DNA from: Polydactylus sextarius
Taxonomy: Eukaryota; Chordata; Actinopteri; Polynemidae
DNA length: 64,000 nucleotides
NCBI GenBank assembly: GCA_016801845.1
Contig: CM028927.1
Span: forward strand, 1,233,501-1,297,500
Direction of reading: 5' to 3'
The notes under the pieces were generated by a model. It was given only the letters and a program-made list of their open reading frames with translations. It did not search any database and was not told the DNA's origin. Position 1 is the first letter of the stretch. Every line of letters begins with the position of its first letter. Made by a program: the position numbers and the translations under genes. This document shows, in pieces, positions 1 to 10,862 of the stretch.

Positions 1-99
1 GCTGCTGTTAATGATTAAACTTGTAGGTGCTACCTTCATATTGTGATTAATGATTCCTATTTTGTTGAGCACAAAGCACTCCACTAAATGTGACTGGAG

Positions 100-302
100 C
101 TTATCCCAGCTGCTTACAGGCAAAGGCAGGGTAGTCGTCGCAGGGCCACATATAGACAAATAATCATTCACACTCACATTCACACCTATGGGCAATTTAG
201 TAGGTTAATTCACCTATCCCCAATGTTGCATGTTTTTGGCAGTGGGAAACCCACCCAGACACGGGGGGAACATGCGAACTCCACACAGAAAGACCCTGCA
301 CC
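100..302 (-). repeat. Dispersed vertebrate/teleost repeat, copy 1
   Basis: The stretch contains the widespread fish motif around 'cattcacactcacattcac' followed by 'cacacctatgggcaattta', then a segment near 257-302 that resembles the 'acacggggagaacatgc...ctccacacagaaag' core of the same family. A related copy lies in opposite orientation at 54075-54275, which shows it is a dispersed family. Family name (possibly SINE/L2-tail type) is not certain. Confidence 0.6.
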
Positions 303-459
303 TGACACAACAGTCAAAACCAGGACCTTTATTGTGATAATGATAATGATAATTTTCCTTTTGCAACTGTTGCTGATTTTAACAGTATATGCCCCGCATC
401 CCACCGTCTCTTTCTCTTCTCTTTTCTGTGTTTTCCTTTCACTCCACTCTCAGTCTGGT

Positions 460-572
460 TCTTTCTGTTAAAAGGGAGTTTTTTCCTCTATTGTCAAGTG
501 CTGGTCACTGTGGGAACTGTTGAATTTTTGTGTTTTAGGACTACATGAATAAAATAGAATAGAATTGAATAG
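460..572 (-). repeat. Dispersed repeat fragment ('AACAGGAAGAAACC' family)
   Basis: Read on the minus strand this resembles a common teleost repeat whose hallmarks are 'GGAAAAACTCCCTTTTAACAG' and, at its outer end, an 'AATTCAATTTTATT'-type tail. Here the plus strand shows 'ctgttaaaagggagtttttt' and then an AATAGAATTGAAT-type tail. Related pieces occur at 29505-29640 and 43960-44090. Between 302 and 460 I see only AT-rich and pyrimidine-rich sequence. Confidence 0.5.
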
Positions 573-839
573 TGTATTCCTGGACTGTGTCTCTACCCTT
601 GGTTCTGTGCCCAGTCTCTTTCCATTCAGCCCTGTATTAAATCAGCAGCTTCACCTCCGCATAGCACCACATTGTTTAGACATAAACAAATTTGTATAAA
701 TGACGCATACAAATCATTCATTTTGTTGTCAGTATTCTCATGCAAGTAATAGATGTTAGATATTGTGTGTCTCTGTGTGTTTTTAATAGATACCTTTTCA
801 ACTCTGTTAACACCGACAGAATTGAAATGAAAAAGTTTG
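573..839. other. Spacer, nothing recognised
   Basis: Unique-looking AT-rich spacer with no long open frame, no splice-bounded segment and no repeat I recognise. Confidence 0.5.
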
Positions 840-940
840 CTCTGTGGTTAGGGCAGGTTGTCCATTATGAAGGTTGGTAGTTTGATTCCCAGCTTCTCCC
901 GTTCATGTGTCAAAGTGTCCCTGGGCTTGAGTGTCAGAAA
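840..940 (+). repeat. tRNA-derived SINE fragment
   Basis: The order 'ctgtggttagggcaggttgt', 'gaaggttggtagtttgattc' and 'tgtcaaagtgtccctgggct' follows the teleost SINE seen more completely at 27062-27330. The first segment is the box A region and 'agtttgattcc' is the box B region (family form GGTTCGATCCC). The tail decays into TG-rich sequence by about 1000. Confidence 0.6.
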
Positions 941-1343
941 ATGAGCAAAGTGCACAGGCACTATGTGGGTGTGATCTGTAATGTAAGTTGTAATGTAAGT
1001 AAGGTTCTATACATGCAGCCTATTTACCTTATGTGACCGTATCATTCCTGAGGTTTTGGAGTGGAGGTTCAGCCATGTTGCAACTGTTTCAAAGCTTTAG
1101 TGCCTCAAGCAAGACACAGCTGTGATGTGGTTTACAGCGTCTCCCTCCCTCTGTGTCTCTTCTCCATGTCTCTGTGTCATTGTGATGTGTGTGTCTCCCT
1201 CTGGCTGTCAGCTCCAGGTGAGACAGGTGACTGCTGGATTTTTTTATCCGTCTATTTGGGATTCAGAATGATGACACAGACATGCTGCTATTCTCACACA
1301 CAAACTCGGCTGCTTTGCTTTCTCTCGCTCTCTCTCGCTCTTT

Positions 1344-1364
1344 CACACACACACACACACACAC
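1344..1364. repeat. (CA)n microsatellite
   Basis: A short uninterrupted CA run preceded by a (TCTCGC)-like pyrimidine tract. Confidence 0.9.
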
Positions 1365-1640
1365 GTTGGTTCCACTGTCCCCATGGGTACATCTCATTGA
1401 CATTATGTATTCTCTGCCCCTAACCTTACCCATCACAATTAAATGCTGAACCTTAACCTTTAACCTAATTACAATTTTATATATAATCTTTAAAAGCAAT
1501 TCTTCACACACACTCTGTACTTGTGAGGACTGAAATTTCATTCCCAATAGTGTCACCAATTGGTTGGTGTGTATTCACATTAAAGTCCCCACTGGGATAT
1601 AAAACCGAGCCCACAAACACACACATGCTTGTGCTACTTA
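1365..1640. repeat. CA-linked dispersed teleost repeat
   Basis: The segment holds 'ccctaaccttacccatcac' and 'ccttaacctttaacctaatt', then 'tacttgtgaggactgaaatt' and 'ccactgggatataaaacc', ending in CACACA. This arrangement (CCTAAC-rich block, 'TTGTGAGGAC' block, 'GGGATATAAAAAC' block, CA run) is a common repeat in fish genomes that travels with (CA)n tracts. The TATAAAA string here belongs to the repeat and should not be read as a promoter. Confidence 0.55.
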
Positions 1641-2825
1641 ATAAATTGTGTTGAGCCAGTGGCCTGCTGTGCCCCGTGGGTCAGTGTGTGGAGCAAAGAG
1701 ACATTAATCATTGTGAGGGAATGTGTGTAAGCAAACACTGGCTGAGCATCAGCACCCCGCGTCTTCTGAGTGTGTGTCTGCACAATATGAGTATATGTGT
1801 GCAAGTGTGTGTCTGTAATGTATGTGCACTGTGTATATGTGGTTTTACTGTGTGGGTGCGGGTAAGTGTGTTTGTTTTGGTGACACAGCTTCTATTTAAA
1901 CAGAGCTGCCTCTGCATTTTCCTGAGTGTCGTCATGCGTCCATCGACCTGTCTGCCTGCCCTCAGGCCTCGCTCCATCTCCACTCCCCTGACAATGAGCC
2001 TGTTTCTCTTCACCTCTGCTTTATTGCTTTTTCCTCTTCCCGTCTTCCTTCACTCTCCTCTCATTTGTGTTACATTGTCCACACCTTTGTGTTCCCACTT
2101 TTGCACATGCAATTCATTTCACTTGCTCATGCAACTTCCCACTAGATCCTCTCTTTTTCCTCTTCCTCTTTGTGCTTTTTCACCTCCAATCTCAATCTCA
2201 CACCCTCACATACATTATCTATTAGCTGTGGCTTGTCAGCGCTCCAGTTCTGTGTAATGGGAGACAGGTGGGGCAGATTGCACAGCATCACATTAATTTG
2301 CTGTGGCTAACTGTTCGTACACTAGAGCAGAAATCAATGTGCCACCCCCCACCCTTTATCTCCTCGACATCATCGCCACTGACATATGTACACCAGCTGC
2401 CCTTTCCTGCACCCACTGTTCCGTTTGTCTGCCAGTGCATACTCACATCACTAGAATAGAGAAGTTTTTCCTCCAGCAGAAAAATCAGCTCTCTATCCAA
2501 TATACCAACTCTAGTCTCATAGGTAAAGGGATTCCTCTTTTCAGGTTGTAGCATGACATCCATGAACCCGACTGATTTTGGTGACATTTTCTCCAGTTCA
2601 AAAATAGCGCTTGTGATCATTGGGTCACAGAAGCACTGCTGTGGCGACAAATCTGGGGATGGCTAAAGTCTGAATGCAGAATCATTAGTACATTTTATGT
2701 GTTCTTAAATGCTTTGTACAAATTTCCTGTATTTTCTTATTGTATCTGCATAAAATAATAATAATAAATATGTATGGTCTTTACAGCAGTTCTGAGGCAC
2801 AGCGTGGGGGGTCAACTTTTACACA
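1641..2825. other. TG- and pyrimidine-rich spacer
   Basis: This stretch is rich in TG (1770-1880) and in CT (1980-2200), which creates long but Cys/Val- or Ser/Pro/Leu-biased open frames that look like chance. A 120-codon minus frame (2650 to 2288) has more even composition but shows no domain I recognise and no supporting splice or start context. I assign no gene. Confidence 0.5.
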
Positions 2826-2831
2826 GTACTG

Positions 2832-2833
2832 TG

Positions 2834-2882
<49 letters not shown>
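2832..2882. repeat. (TA)n(TG)n compound microsatellite
   Basis: A run of TA dinucleotides passes directly into a run of TG dinucleotides. This is consistent with slippage plus point mutation of one array into another. Confidence 0.95.
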
Positions 2883-2885
<3 letters not shown>

Positions 2886-3051
2886 AACTCCCTTTTCTTC
2901 TCAAATATATTGTCTTATGTGATCCTAAGTATCAATAACCTTAAAATTACGAAATTTGTCACCTACATTTCTTCTATTTTCTTAAATTTGATATATTTAA
3001 TGAAAATGATTGTTAGTTTCTTATTTTGATGATTCTCTGATTTGATTTAAA

Positions 3052-3350
3052 AGGTCCAGTGTATAGAATTTCAGTAGCGTGTAATTAAGCATCTAAGAAT
3101 TGTCTGTTTATATGTACACCAAGAGCAGATCCTCTTCCATGGGGTCCACCATGTTGCATATCCATGTTCCTACAGGAACACAGAATAGAAAAACTAAGCG
3201 CTATCTCTGAAAGGAACTTTCACTTTTTTTGTTACAAAAAAGCTGAAAAACTGAAGTCATTTCCATTAGCCTTAACTAGTTAATGTTAACATGCTAACCT
3301 AAGATGTGAACATGTTACATCTACTAACACTGTCAGAAAACCAACAAACC
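3052..3350 (+). repeat. Dispersed repeat, 'GCAGATCCTCTTCC' family, copy 1
   Basis: It begins with 'aaaggtccagtgtatagaat', continues through 'gagcagatcctcttccatgg' and 'gtccaccatgttgcatatcc', and ends in an A/T-rich tail. The same core recurs at about 22250-22440. This matches a dispersed fish repeat whose class I cannot name; it is probably a non-autonomous DNA element. Confidence 0.6.
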
Positions 3351-4890
3351 AACAAAAAAATGAATATTTTATTTTTCTTGCCTGCAAATAATAAAGAGAA
3401 CCCAGTATTTATGTGAATGTTCTTGTCTCAATAAAATCAAAATATTTGGAATACAGTCACTGAAACAAATCAGGAGATAAAGGTTGATACATAACGAGTA
3501 GTAATAACACATCTAATGTAACAAAGTATCACAGAAAATCAAAGTCATTACACAGTATAGGTACTGTAGCTGGGTACCAACCGGGAGTGCCCACCTGGGT
3601 ACTGTGCTGGATGCACACTGCGCCTAGTGTCTACACTGTGCATGAGTGAGCTTTCAAGTGTGTAAACCATGCGTATCTTGTCCTTCAGCTGGGTTCAGTG
3701 GAAATGTTTTGATGAAGTAAGCATCAAACACCTTAGCTCTATACATGATCTGCTTATCAATAAAGGCTTTTAATCAGAGGGAATTGCACGAGAGGCATGA
3801 AGTCTCAACTTCTACTGTGTATTTCATTACTGAACCATCAAACTACAGGGCACTGATGGTGCAGCATGAAACCGTCTGAGTTTTGTTTGTATTATCTCCC
3901 AATGTGAAAGGATGGAGGCACATGCCAAGTTAGGAGCTGAACTTACTAACTGTATTCTGTTTGAAGTGAATTAAAGAATGTCTCTTCATCATTTTTTTGT
4001 AATGAAATATTTAATTCCACCAAGACTCAGAGAAGATTAATTAAAATAGTGACTTGCAGATGAAATGTTCTCTTCTTTTTCCCCTTTCATTTTATTGTCT
4101 GTGATTAGGAATGTTCTCTTGTACTTGTGGGAACACAGGGAATATTTTCAGCTAACTACAAACTTCTGTCAGAGGCTGAGCTGATTTTAGAAATGCTGAT
4201 TTATTGATGTGTTTTCTTCACATCAATTATTGACAGCAAATGAAACGCATCATTCACTATGTTATACTGCAGCAGGTCTGAAGCCAGTTCGTAAAGCTAG
4301 CAGCCTTCTAGCTACATGAGTTCTGTAAACTTTATCCAAAATTGGAATCAGGACCACGGACAGTGCTCATGTCTCCATATTAAAGCTGAATGAACTTTGT
4401 AGGAACTAGTAGCCTGTGCTCATGTTTTTGCTGTCCTGGTCTCAACTCAACGATATTAAAAAGAAGCTGATGATTGATTTTAAAGTATCCCTCACCCCAT
4501 CCAGAATAGTGTTTTAATGACCAACATTCATAAATCTTACTCAGTACTAACCTTTACATTTACAAGGTATAATGTCACAACCCTGCTGAGGCGGCTGTGG
4601 TTTTCCTCTCCTCTCCTTTCCCTTCTCTCTGGGGTGTGTGCGTGTGTGTTGTTACCTCCTGCACGGGTGTGGCTGCAGCTCTGGCTGCCTGATGCACCTG
4701 ACTCTTATGTCATTCAAGCCCATTACATATATATTTTACATATATTTGTATATATATATATATATATTTGTTACCGAGTATTTGTGTGTTTTGAGTATAA
4801 AAACAATATTCTAAAATATTTTACAACACACTTATGTTTGTACTGTCTGTAGTTGGTGTAACACTGAACAAAAAAAAAGGCTTCAGTCAT
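3351..4890. other. AT-rich spacer
   Basis: No convincing gene or named repeat. There is a GC-richer patch at 3560-3700 and a small TA tract at about 4745-4767. Confidence 0.5.
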
Positions 4891-4891
4891 C

Positions 4892-4927
4892 ATGATGAAT
4901 GGAGAACAAGTGTTTTCCATTCATCAT
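4892..4927. repeat. Short perfect-type hairpin
   Basis: Two 17-base arms (4892-4908 and 4911-4927) are inverted complements with one mismatch and a 2-base loop. Weaker inverted similarity continues outward: 'aacactgaac' at about 4860 against the complement of 'cagtgttcaattg' at about 4950. This suggests a fold-back MITE remnant. Confidence 0.75.
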
Positions 4928-4929
4928 AG

Positions 4930-5500
4930 TGTTTTAAATTGCACCTCAGTGTTCAATTGTTTCTTATAAATTTCTGTTCATACGATGGTTTGTGTTTGTC
5001 ATTTGAAAACAACACACCATTGTGAGAAGAAACAACATAGTTTTGAATGTAAAGTTTCATTTTGCAGGAGAACTGAGGGTTTTTGCCCATTGTGTGTGTG
5101 TTTTTTTATTTGTGTGTAGAGATCTGAGAGTATGAGGCATGCTTTCAGAAAATGTGTGTAAACAATCGAGAAAAACTGTAATTCCTCAATCACCCATCAC
5201 CAGATTGTTGTTTACCTCCTGTGGTGAATCACATCAGGTCTTACCAACAGATCTGAGAGATTATGTTCTTTGTGAATCTTTTCCCACGTCTCTCTCTCTG
5301 TCTCGGTGCTCAGCTGTGACAGCCTCTGTCCTGCAGCTCTCTCTTGACCAGGCTCTCTACTCCCATGTTGTCTTCTCCACTGGTTATTGGTTCGCACTCA
5401 CCTGCTACCTCCATATCTCCAGCTGCTTCACTCACCCGTCTGCTCTGCTCTGTCAAATGACTTTAATGATGTGATGTAACTTAGATTAGCTATTGCTATT
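4930..5500. other. Spacer, nothing recognised
   Basis: A pyrimidine-rich block around 5280-5450 gives an open frame on the plus strand, with Ser/Leu/Cys bias and no recognisable domain. Confidence 0.45.
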
Positions 5501-5501
5501 G

Positions 5502-5533
5502 TTGGGTTTTATGCTATTTAGCATAAAACCCAA
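5502..5533. repeat. Perfect 15-bp inverted repeat (2-base loop)
   Basis: The arms read TTGGGTTTTATGCTA and its exact complement, separated by TT. Partial complementarity continues outside the arms (an 'attagc'/'gctaat' pair), so this may be the centre of an older fold-back element. Confidence 0.85.
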
Positions 5534-6298
5534 CCAAACTACAGCTGTGGCTAATTTGATTTAAAACTCAAAATCCTGAATGATTTAAAATTTAGATCCA
5601 GTGGTGATGACTAAAATTGTCTTTGGACCATACAGGTTTGCAGAACATTTCAGCAATATCATCCAACAGTTGTCAAGATATTTCAGTGCTAGCACAGCTG
5701 TCTATCAATTCATTTATGCATCTTTTATTTGAAAGCCACAATAGCTCACTGGCCTCTCAGCTAGGGGATGAACTCCAGGGCAATGTGGTGGATCTATGAT
5801 TTGCCTACACATCATCATCACAGTTGTGTCAGATATAAATTAGGCTATAAAAGGCTACAGTATGTGTAGCTTTCGTATACCTTAGAATATATTGTCTTAA
5901 TGACAAATTTCTACAAGAGCAACAAAAATCACATTTTTGTCTTGATCATCACTGCCATATTTGTTTCTACACGTGATGAGAATAATCATTCCTTCCTGTT
6001 GATGCGTGTGACAGACTAGGACATAGTAGGAATATGGAATAATATTCTGTTCCACCACTCTCACACTTAAACACATATCCCTGATACATCCATGCATCAG
6101 AATGAGAAACAGCAAGATGTCCTAATGTTACCAGGAGGGAGTGGGGGCATTTGTAATTTTTCACTGCTACTAATTACAGCAGTAACAAGACCCAGGAGAA
6201 GCGATGGCTGCTGGTTTAGACGTCTGCCGATTTGACAGCAGGGTTAATTAACAGCCTTCCACCAAGATTAAGATGGGACAAAAACTAAATAGATCAAG

Positions 6299-6300
<2 letters not shown>
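5534..6300. other. Spacer, nothing recognised
   Basis: Unique-looking AT-rich sequence without splice-bounded frames or known repeats. Confidence 0.45.

Positions 6301-6301
<1 letters not shown>

Positions 6302-6335
<34 letters not shown>
6302..6335. repeat. (CA)n microsatellite
   Basis: A 17-unit CA run, followed by an AACAAACAAACA tail. Confidence 0.95.
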
Positions 6336-6338
<3 letters not shown>

Positions 6339-6766
6339 CAAACAAACAAACATGCACCACCACATACTAAAAAGCCTTTCTACTAAGATCATAGATTAAG
6401 ATACTATGCCCATCTATTTCAACAGCAAATTTGTCTACATATTTCCAAATCAGGCTTAGTAGACACGCAGCCATTCACTTCGGATGCAACTTCTAATGCG
6501 TTCATTCGTACACCTGTGTGACAGGCACATGCACTGACAATCTGTTTGTTGATCCTCTGAACATGGTTCATGAGAGGAAAAGCATGGAAAGTAAATGACA
6601 TTATGTGACGGCCACATGGCTGCACACACTGTAATGCCCACGTCACATTCCCTGCTGAACCCACACAGTGATCGCATCCATCTTCCCTCTCCATGTAATG
6701 TCATAAAGTCTGAATCTGGGGTCTGAAAGATTCATCTAAGTCTCCCCTAATATACCCCCATCTCTA

Positions 6767-6767
<1 letters not shown>

Positions 6768-6801
<34 letters not shown>
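6768..6801. repeat. (CA)n microsatellite
   Basis: A CA run with an interrupted GCACACATGCGCACAT continuation. Confidence 0.9.
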
Positions 6802-6807
<6 letters not shown>

Positions 6808-7020
6808 CATGCGCACATACACCAGATTAATGTGGCACCACAGTCATTGGCGGTAGCATTTGTTGCCTCCATTAGCAGCTGTCCTAATGTAACTCCTTTA
6901 GAAGACTCCATTTGGGCTCAGAGCCTGTATGAATAAAAGAAAGCACTTTCACTTCATGAATCCCCCTCCCAGCCCCTCCCCCTCCCTCCCTCTTCTGTCA
7001 CTGCTATCTTTGCCCTGCAG

Positions 7021-7098
7021 GGTTGGGAGATTGGAATGTGGAGACATACTGCTTTTGTGTTTTGGACTTCAGGGACGTGGACAGTTGCAAAGAGACCG
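7021..7098 (+). other. Exon-like segment with a strong acceptor (candidate)
   Basis: The preceding 60 bases are almost pure pyrimidine and end in 'ctatctttgccctgcag', a near-ideal 3' splice site. The segment from 7021 is open in all three frames. The frame starting at 7023 reads LGDWNVETYCFCVLDFRDVD and then SCKET, which has balanced, protein-like composition. A weak GT donor (GACCG|GTGTGT) follows at 7099. I do not recognise the peptide and see no partner exon nearby, so this may be a decoy acceptor in a CT-rich tract. Confidence 0.22.
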
Positions 7099-7099
7099 G

Positions 7100-9068
7100 T
7101 GTGTATATGGTTGTCTAGAACACAACGACTCGTTTTTTTTTTTTTTTTTTTTTCTATTTTCCTGTAAACTGTGGTTTATTAAACAGGGAGTCACTCACAG
7201 GGAGTCAAACAGAAGAAGTGTATGTTTCGTACTCATGACATCATACACAGCTTTGAGATCAATTTTACATTAGTTGTAGGATGTTTCACTGCTTGGGCTG
7301 TAAGTAATAATACATAAGATGTGCTTTTATAGGAAAATAATGAGTCCATAATGAGTCCATGTTGTTACCATGGTTACAATAACTTTAATGTATTCCTCCT
7401 TGTGTACTGATTGGGATTGGTGCGTTGCTGAACCAATCTCTTTGACATCCTGTACACAGTATTAACACACTGCTGCCAGCCCAAAAGAGATTTTAGTAAA
7501 ATTTTGGCAGAACAGCATTTACCCTGCTACTGTCAACACCACTCTCCTACAGTCACTTACAGTCAGCTCAGCATTTATTATGCTGTTAGGTCAATCTTAG
7601 TGTTGTCCTTATTGAAAATCGACTCTCGACCTGTAAAAAACTGCTATAATCTTGTTATGTTTTGTTCTCACTTTGGCTCTGGCACAGGAAGTCCTCATTT
7701 ATGATCCCTGCTGCAGAATTGTGATCAGCTCAGCTGTTTCTCCAACTAAGGAAAAATAGTGTCAGTCAATGAGTATAACACTGCCCTGCATATATCACAA
7801 AAAGGAAAAAAATATCAAAGGTAATGCTGTATCCAAGTCACTGAGGCCACACCCGAAACAGATGAGACCTATCTAGGCTAGAGGCGCCACATGTCTGTGA
7901 TTCATCTGCAATGTATAATGCAAAGGTTTATGTGGAAAGAAGGACTTCCTGGTCCCATTAGAAAGAATAAGTTGCAGTGGCATGTCTGCTAACAGTTTCT
8001 TACGTTAGCAGCCCTAGAGATTCATGCTTCAATGACAGCATTGTGCTGAAAAAGGAACTGGGAGAGAGGGACTGACAAAATGGGGAGAGGGAGAGAACAG
8101 AGTGAGTTGTCTGACCTTAAAGCAAAGAAAAAAGCTACAGGAAAAAGCTTCAGAGAGACAGAGAGAGAGAGAAGGGCAGACAAATGAGGAACGACAAGTT
8201 TGGAAGTTATATCAGTGTAGAGGGGGTGGTGGTGGTGGTCTGTCTGTCGATAAGGCAACAATGACAACGAGGTGAGAAAGAGATGAGAGGAGAGTCTGTT
8301 GACAGGAGCGTTGGAGATGAGTTAGAACAGTGAGGAAAAGGAGGAGAGAACTGTGCTGAGACTGAAATATAGAGAGGATGGAGGGAAGGAGGGGCTGATT
8401 TTCATGAGGGTGTCACGATGGAAGCACCAAAATCTCTCACACCATCTGTGAAAGAAGCACATTCCTCTGGGGAAGCTGAGGCACAGCCTATATGTGTGTG
8501 CTCGGGTGTGTTTCATGGCTCCAGTGTGTGTTTGGGGACTGGAGGCGATCCGTCTGGAAAGACGATGTGTTTTCTGTTATTCACATATCAACATTGAATT
8601 CAGTGGGGACAGAAATGTAAGCAAAACAGAGAGAAAGAGACAGAAATATTCATGTAGTCCAGGTGAATTATGGCCTTCAGCGCTGCTATACATTTCAAAT
8701 GTGCTCTCCTAAAACCCCCTTATTCCTCTTTCATACTGCTGTTCAGCGACCTCCACAGCAGCGTTGTGATCTCTCTCATGTCCATCTTCACTCAACTACC
8801 AGTAGAAAGAGTCATGTTTTTTTCCTGCTTGCTGCGGGACCTCAAGAACCCAAACGAATTTAGCCTGTAAAGAAGCTAAATGAGGAAGGTCTGTGGTCTA
8901 TTTGTCGTTAATTGGCACAGAGCAACCATAGATTACCGAACATGACAGTGTCTTTTTCAGAGAAATCTATCTGCCGTGACCTCTCTGGCACTATTACAGC
9001 AAGGTCAGAGAACACAGAGGGAAACCAATCAATACAATATTGAGTACGAGAACAGACCAAGTCGGATG
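7100..9068. other. Spacer with T tract and GA-rich block
   Basis: A T homopolymer lies at about 7134-7153. A duplicated 'ataatgagtcc' sits near 7337-7360. From 8020 to 8420 the plus strand is strongly purine-rich (GAGAGA, GGAGAG), so the minus-strand frames there are Ser/Leu/Phe-biased artefacts. No gene is supported. Confidence 0.5.
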
Positions 9069-9069
9069 C

Positions 9070-9104
9070 AGTGTGTGTGTGTGTGTGTGTATGTGTGTGT
9101 GTGT
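9070..9104. repeat. (GT)n microsatellite, interrupted
   Basis: A GT run interrupted once by GTATGT. Confidence 0.9.
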
Positions 9105-9454
9105 ACATAGACACAAAAAAAGTAAAAAAAAAAAAGGAATGACCAAGGAGGTGTGGGGATGGCAAGAAGAGGTGAAACAGAACAGGACGGTGTGAGACAT
9201 GGATGAAGGATTGTAAACAGATAGAAATGGAGGATAGAGAGAAAGGCCCCGAAGGTGGATGCCATCTTACGGGCAAAGACATCAGTCTGTAGTGCTGCAG
9301 GCACAAACACACAGAGCAACTCCTGTGGGTAACTATTGTGTTTGAGACATGGTCAGTTTGGGAAACATTGTGTAGCCACAGGCACAAACACATACTGCCC
9401 CGGGGAGGTGTCTGATAACACCGTATACAGTAAATTGTATATCATGTAATGCAG

Positions 9455-9455
9455 G

Positions 9456-9493
<38 letters not shown>
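9455..9493. repeat. (GT)n microsatellite, interrupted
   Basis: A GT run with one GTTTGT interruption. Confidence 0.9.
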
Positions 9494-9499
<6 letters not shown>

Positions 9500-9591
9500 T
9501 TTGCAGAAAACATCATCAGTTTTCATGTGTATATATCTTACTCTATAATGTGCAGTGGTGCTCATTAATGTGCAAAGTGGATATAGTTGCC

Positions 9592-9594
<3 letters not shown>

Positions 9595-9627
<33 letters not shown>
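9595..9627. repeat. (AT)n microsatellite
   Basis: An uninterrupted AT run, self-complementary and therefore able to form a cruciform. Confidence 0.95.
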
Positions 9628-9631
<4 letters not shown>

Positions 9632-10420
9632 TGGTGTATAGTCTACTTCATCATGTTGTTTTTAATGTTTTAATGTAACATCTTCTTTTTTCTGGTGAGT
9701 CACTGACAGATTAGAGAGGACACATTATAACATCTTGTGTTGGAAATGTAATGAACAAAGCTCCCATCACCACCTGCTCCACTCAGCAGCACAGACAATT
9801 TTATAAAACCTTTGTAACGATTAGAAAACAAACAAAAAATATTCTGCTTTAATCCTGGATGAGGCCAACGTTCAGCAGGTCTGAAGAAGAATGTGTCCAT
9901 ACAGGCTCTGTTGTTACTGTGGCTACTTATTTGTTAGTTTTTTTTTAAACATATGGGTTATTGTTATTGAGATCATATTATATATAATCATATATATTAT
10001 AACACATACATTTATTTACACAGATACATGGCTGTGAAAATTAACTATAAACCTCATTTTCAGTTGAATTTGTGTCCTTTGTCTTTTTTTTCTACCATGA
10101 CAATCCCACAACCTCTTTCAAAAGTTAGCCCCAACAGTTATGTCGTATCTTTCACATCCTTGGGTTTAAAACGATGTTGCGGCTGTTCCCTACAACCACC
10201 TGTTCTCACTCGAGAAAGAGATGGAGAAGCACAGAGAAAATGAATCCAGGGGTTTTGTGGCTCGAAAGAAAAAAGCTGGGGAAGTTTTGAAAGAGAAATG
10301 AAGCATAGAACAGAGGGAATAAAAAAGTGTGTGAAAGACTAAAAGACAAACAGAGAGAAATATATAAGAGGTTTCACATTTCATGCTGGTGAATAGAGAG
10401 ATAAAGACAACACATATTAG
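9628..10420. other. Spacer, nothing recognised
   Basis: AT-rich sequence, with a GA-rich tract at about 10205-10370. No coding or repeat identity is supported. Confidence 0.45.
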
Positions 10421-10440
10421 TGTGTGTGTGTGTGTGTGTG
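10421..10440. repeat. (TG)n microsatellite
   Basis: A ten-unit TG run. Confidence 0.9.
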
Positions 10441-10778
10441 AGTAGTAGATAACGAGGCAGCGTCTGAGTCTCTATGTTTACTCTAATTAACTACATCAAT
10501 ACTGTCAGACAGCTTTTGAGGCTTTGATCAGCTCTCCCTGCCAAAAACTCTGCACAACACACCTGTCAATCACAGCCACCATGCTTTCATGCTAATCTCA
10601 CTGTGCAGAACAAAGAGATTCATTTACTTTCTGAGTGAAATGAGCGTTGTTGGTCAGGTCGGATGGATCGCAGCCGCAGCCTCTGATTGTGATTCACACC
10701 CTCATTCACTTCTAGTCCTGCTCCACCCAACCTTCTTTCACACTGATGACATCCATTACGTTTTTTTTTTTTGCTTTT

Positions 10779-10779
<1 letters not shown>

Positions 10780-10839
<60 letters not shown>
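10780..10839. repeat. (CA)n microsatellite, about 30 units
   Basis: The longest dinucleotide array in the window. It follows a T homopolymer at 10761-10772 and continues imperfectly to about 10862. Confidence 0.95.
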
Positions 10840-10841
<2 letters not shown>

Positions 10842-10862
10842 CACACACCTATGTACACATGC

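Noticed and set aside
1590..1610. TATAAA box as promoter
   Set aside because: The TATAAAA string is part of a dispersed CA-linked repeat.
1676..2257. 193-codon plus-strand ORF
   Set aside because: Made of TG-rich and CT-rich tracts (Val/Cys then Ser/Leu/Pro); stop scarcity is explained by base composition.
2288..2650. 120-codon minus-strand ORF
   Set aside because: More balanced composition than most, but no family resemblance, no splice or polyadenylation context; left as spacer.
6302..6801. Tandem CA arrays as a CRISPR or satellite array
   Set aside because: Simple dinucleotide slippage arrays without spacer-repeat structure.
8908..9393. 161-codon minus-strand ORF
   Set aside because: Runs through a GT microsatellite and pyrimidine-rich sequence; the composition is Cys/Ser/Phe/His-Thr biased with no domain.
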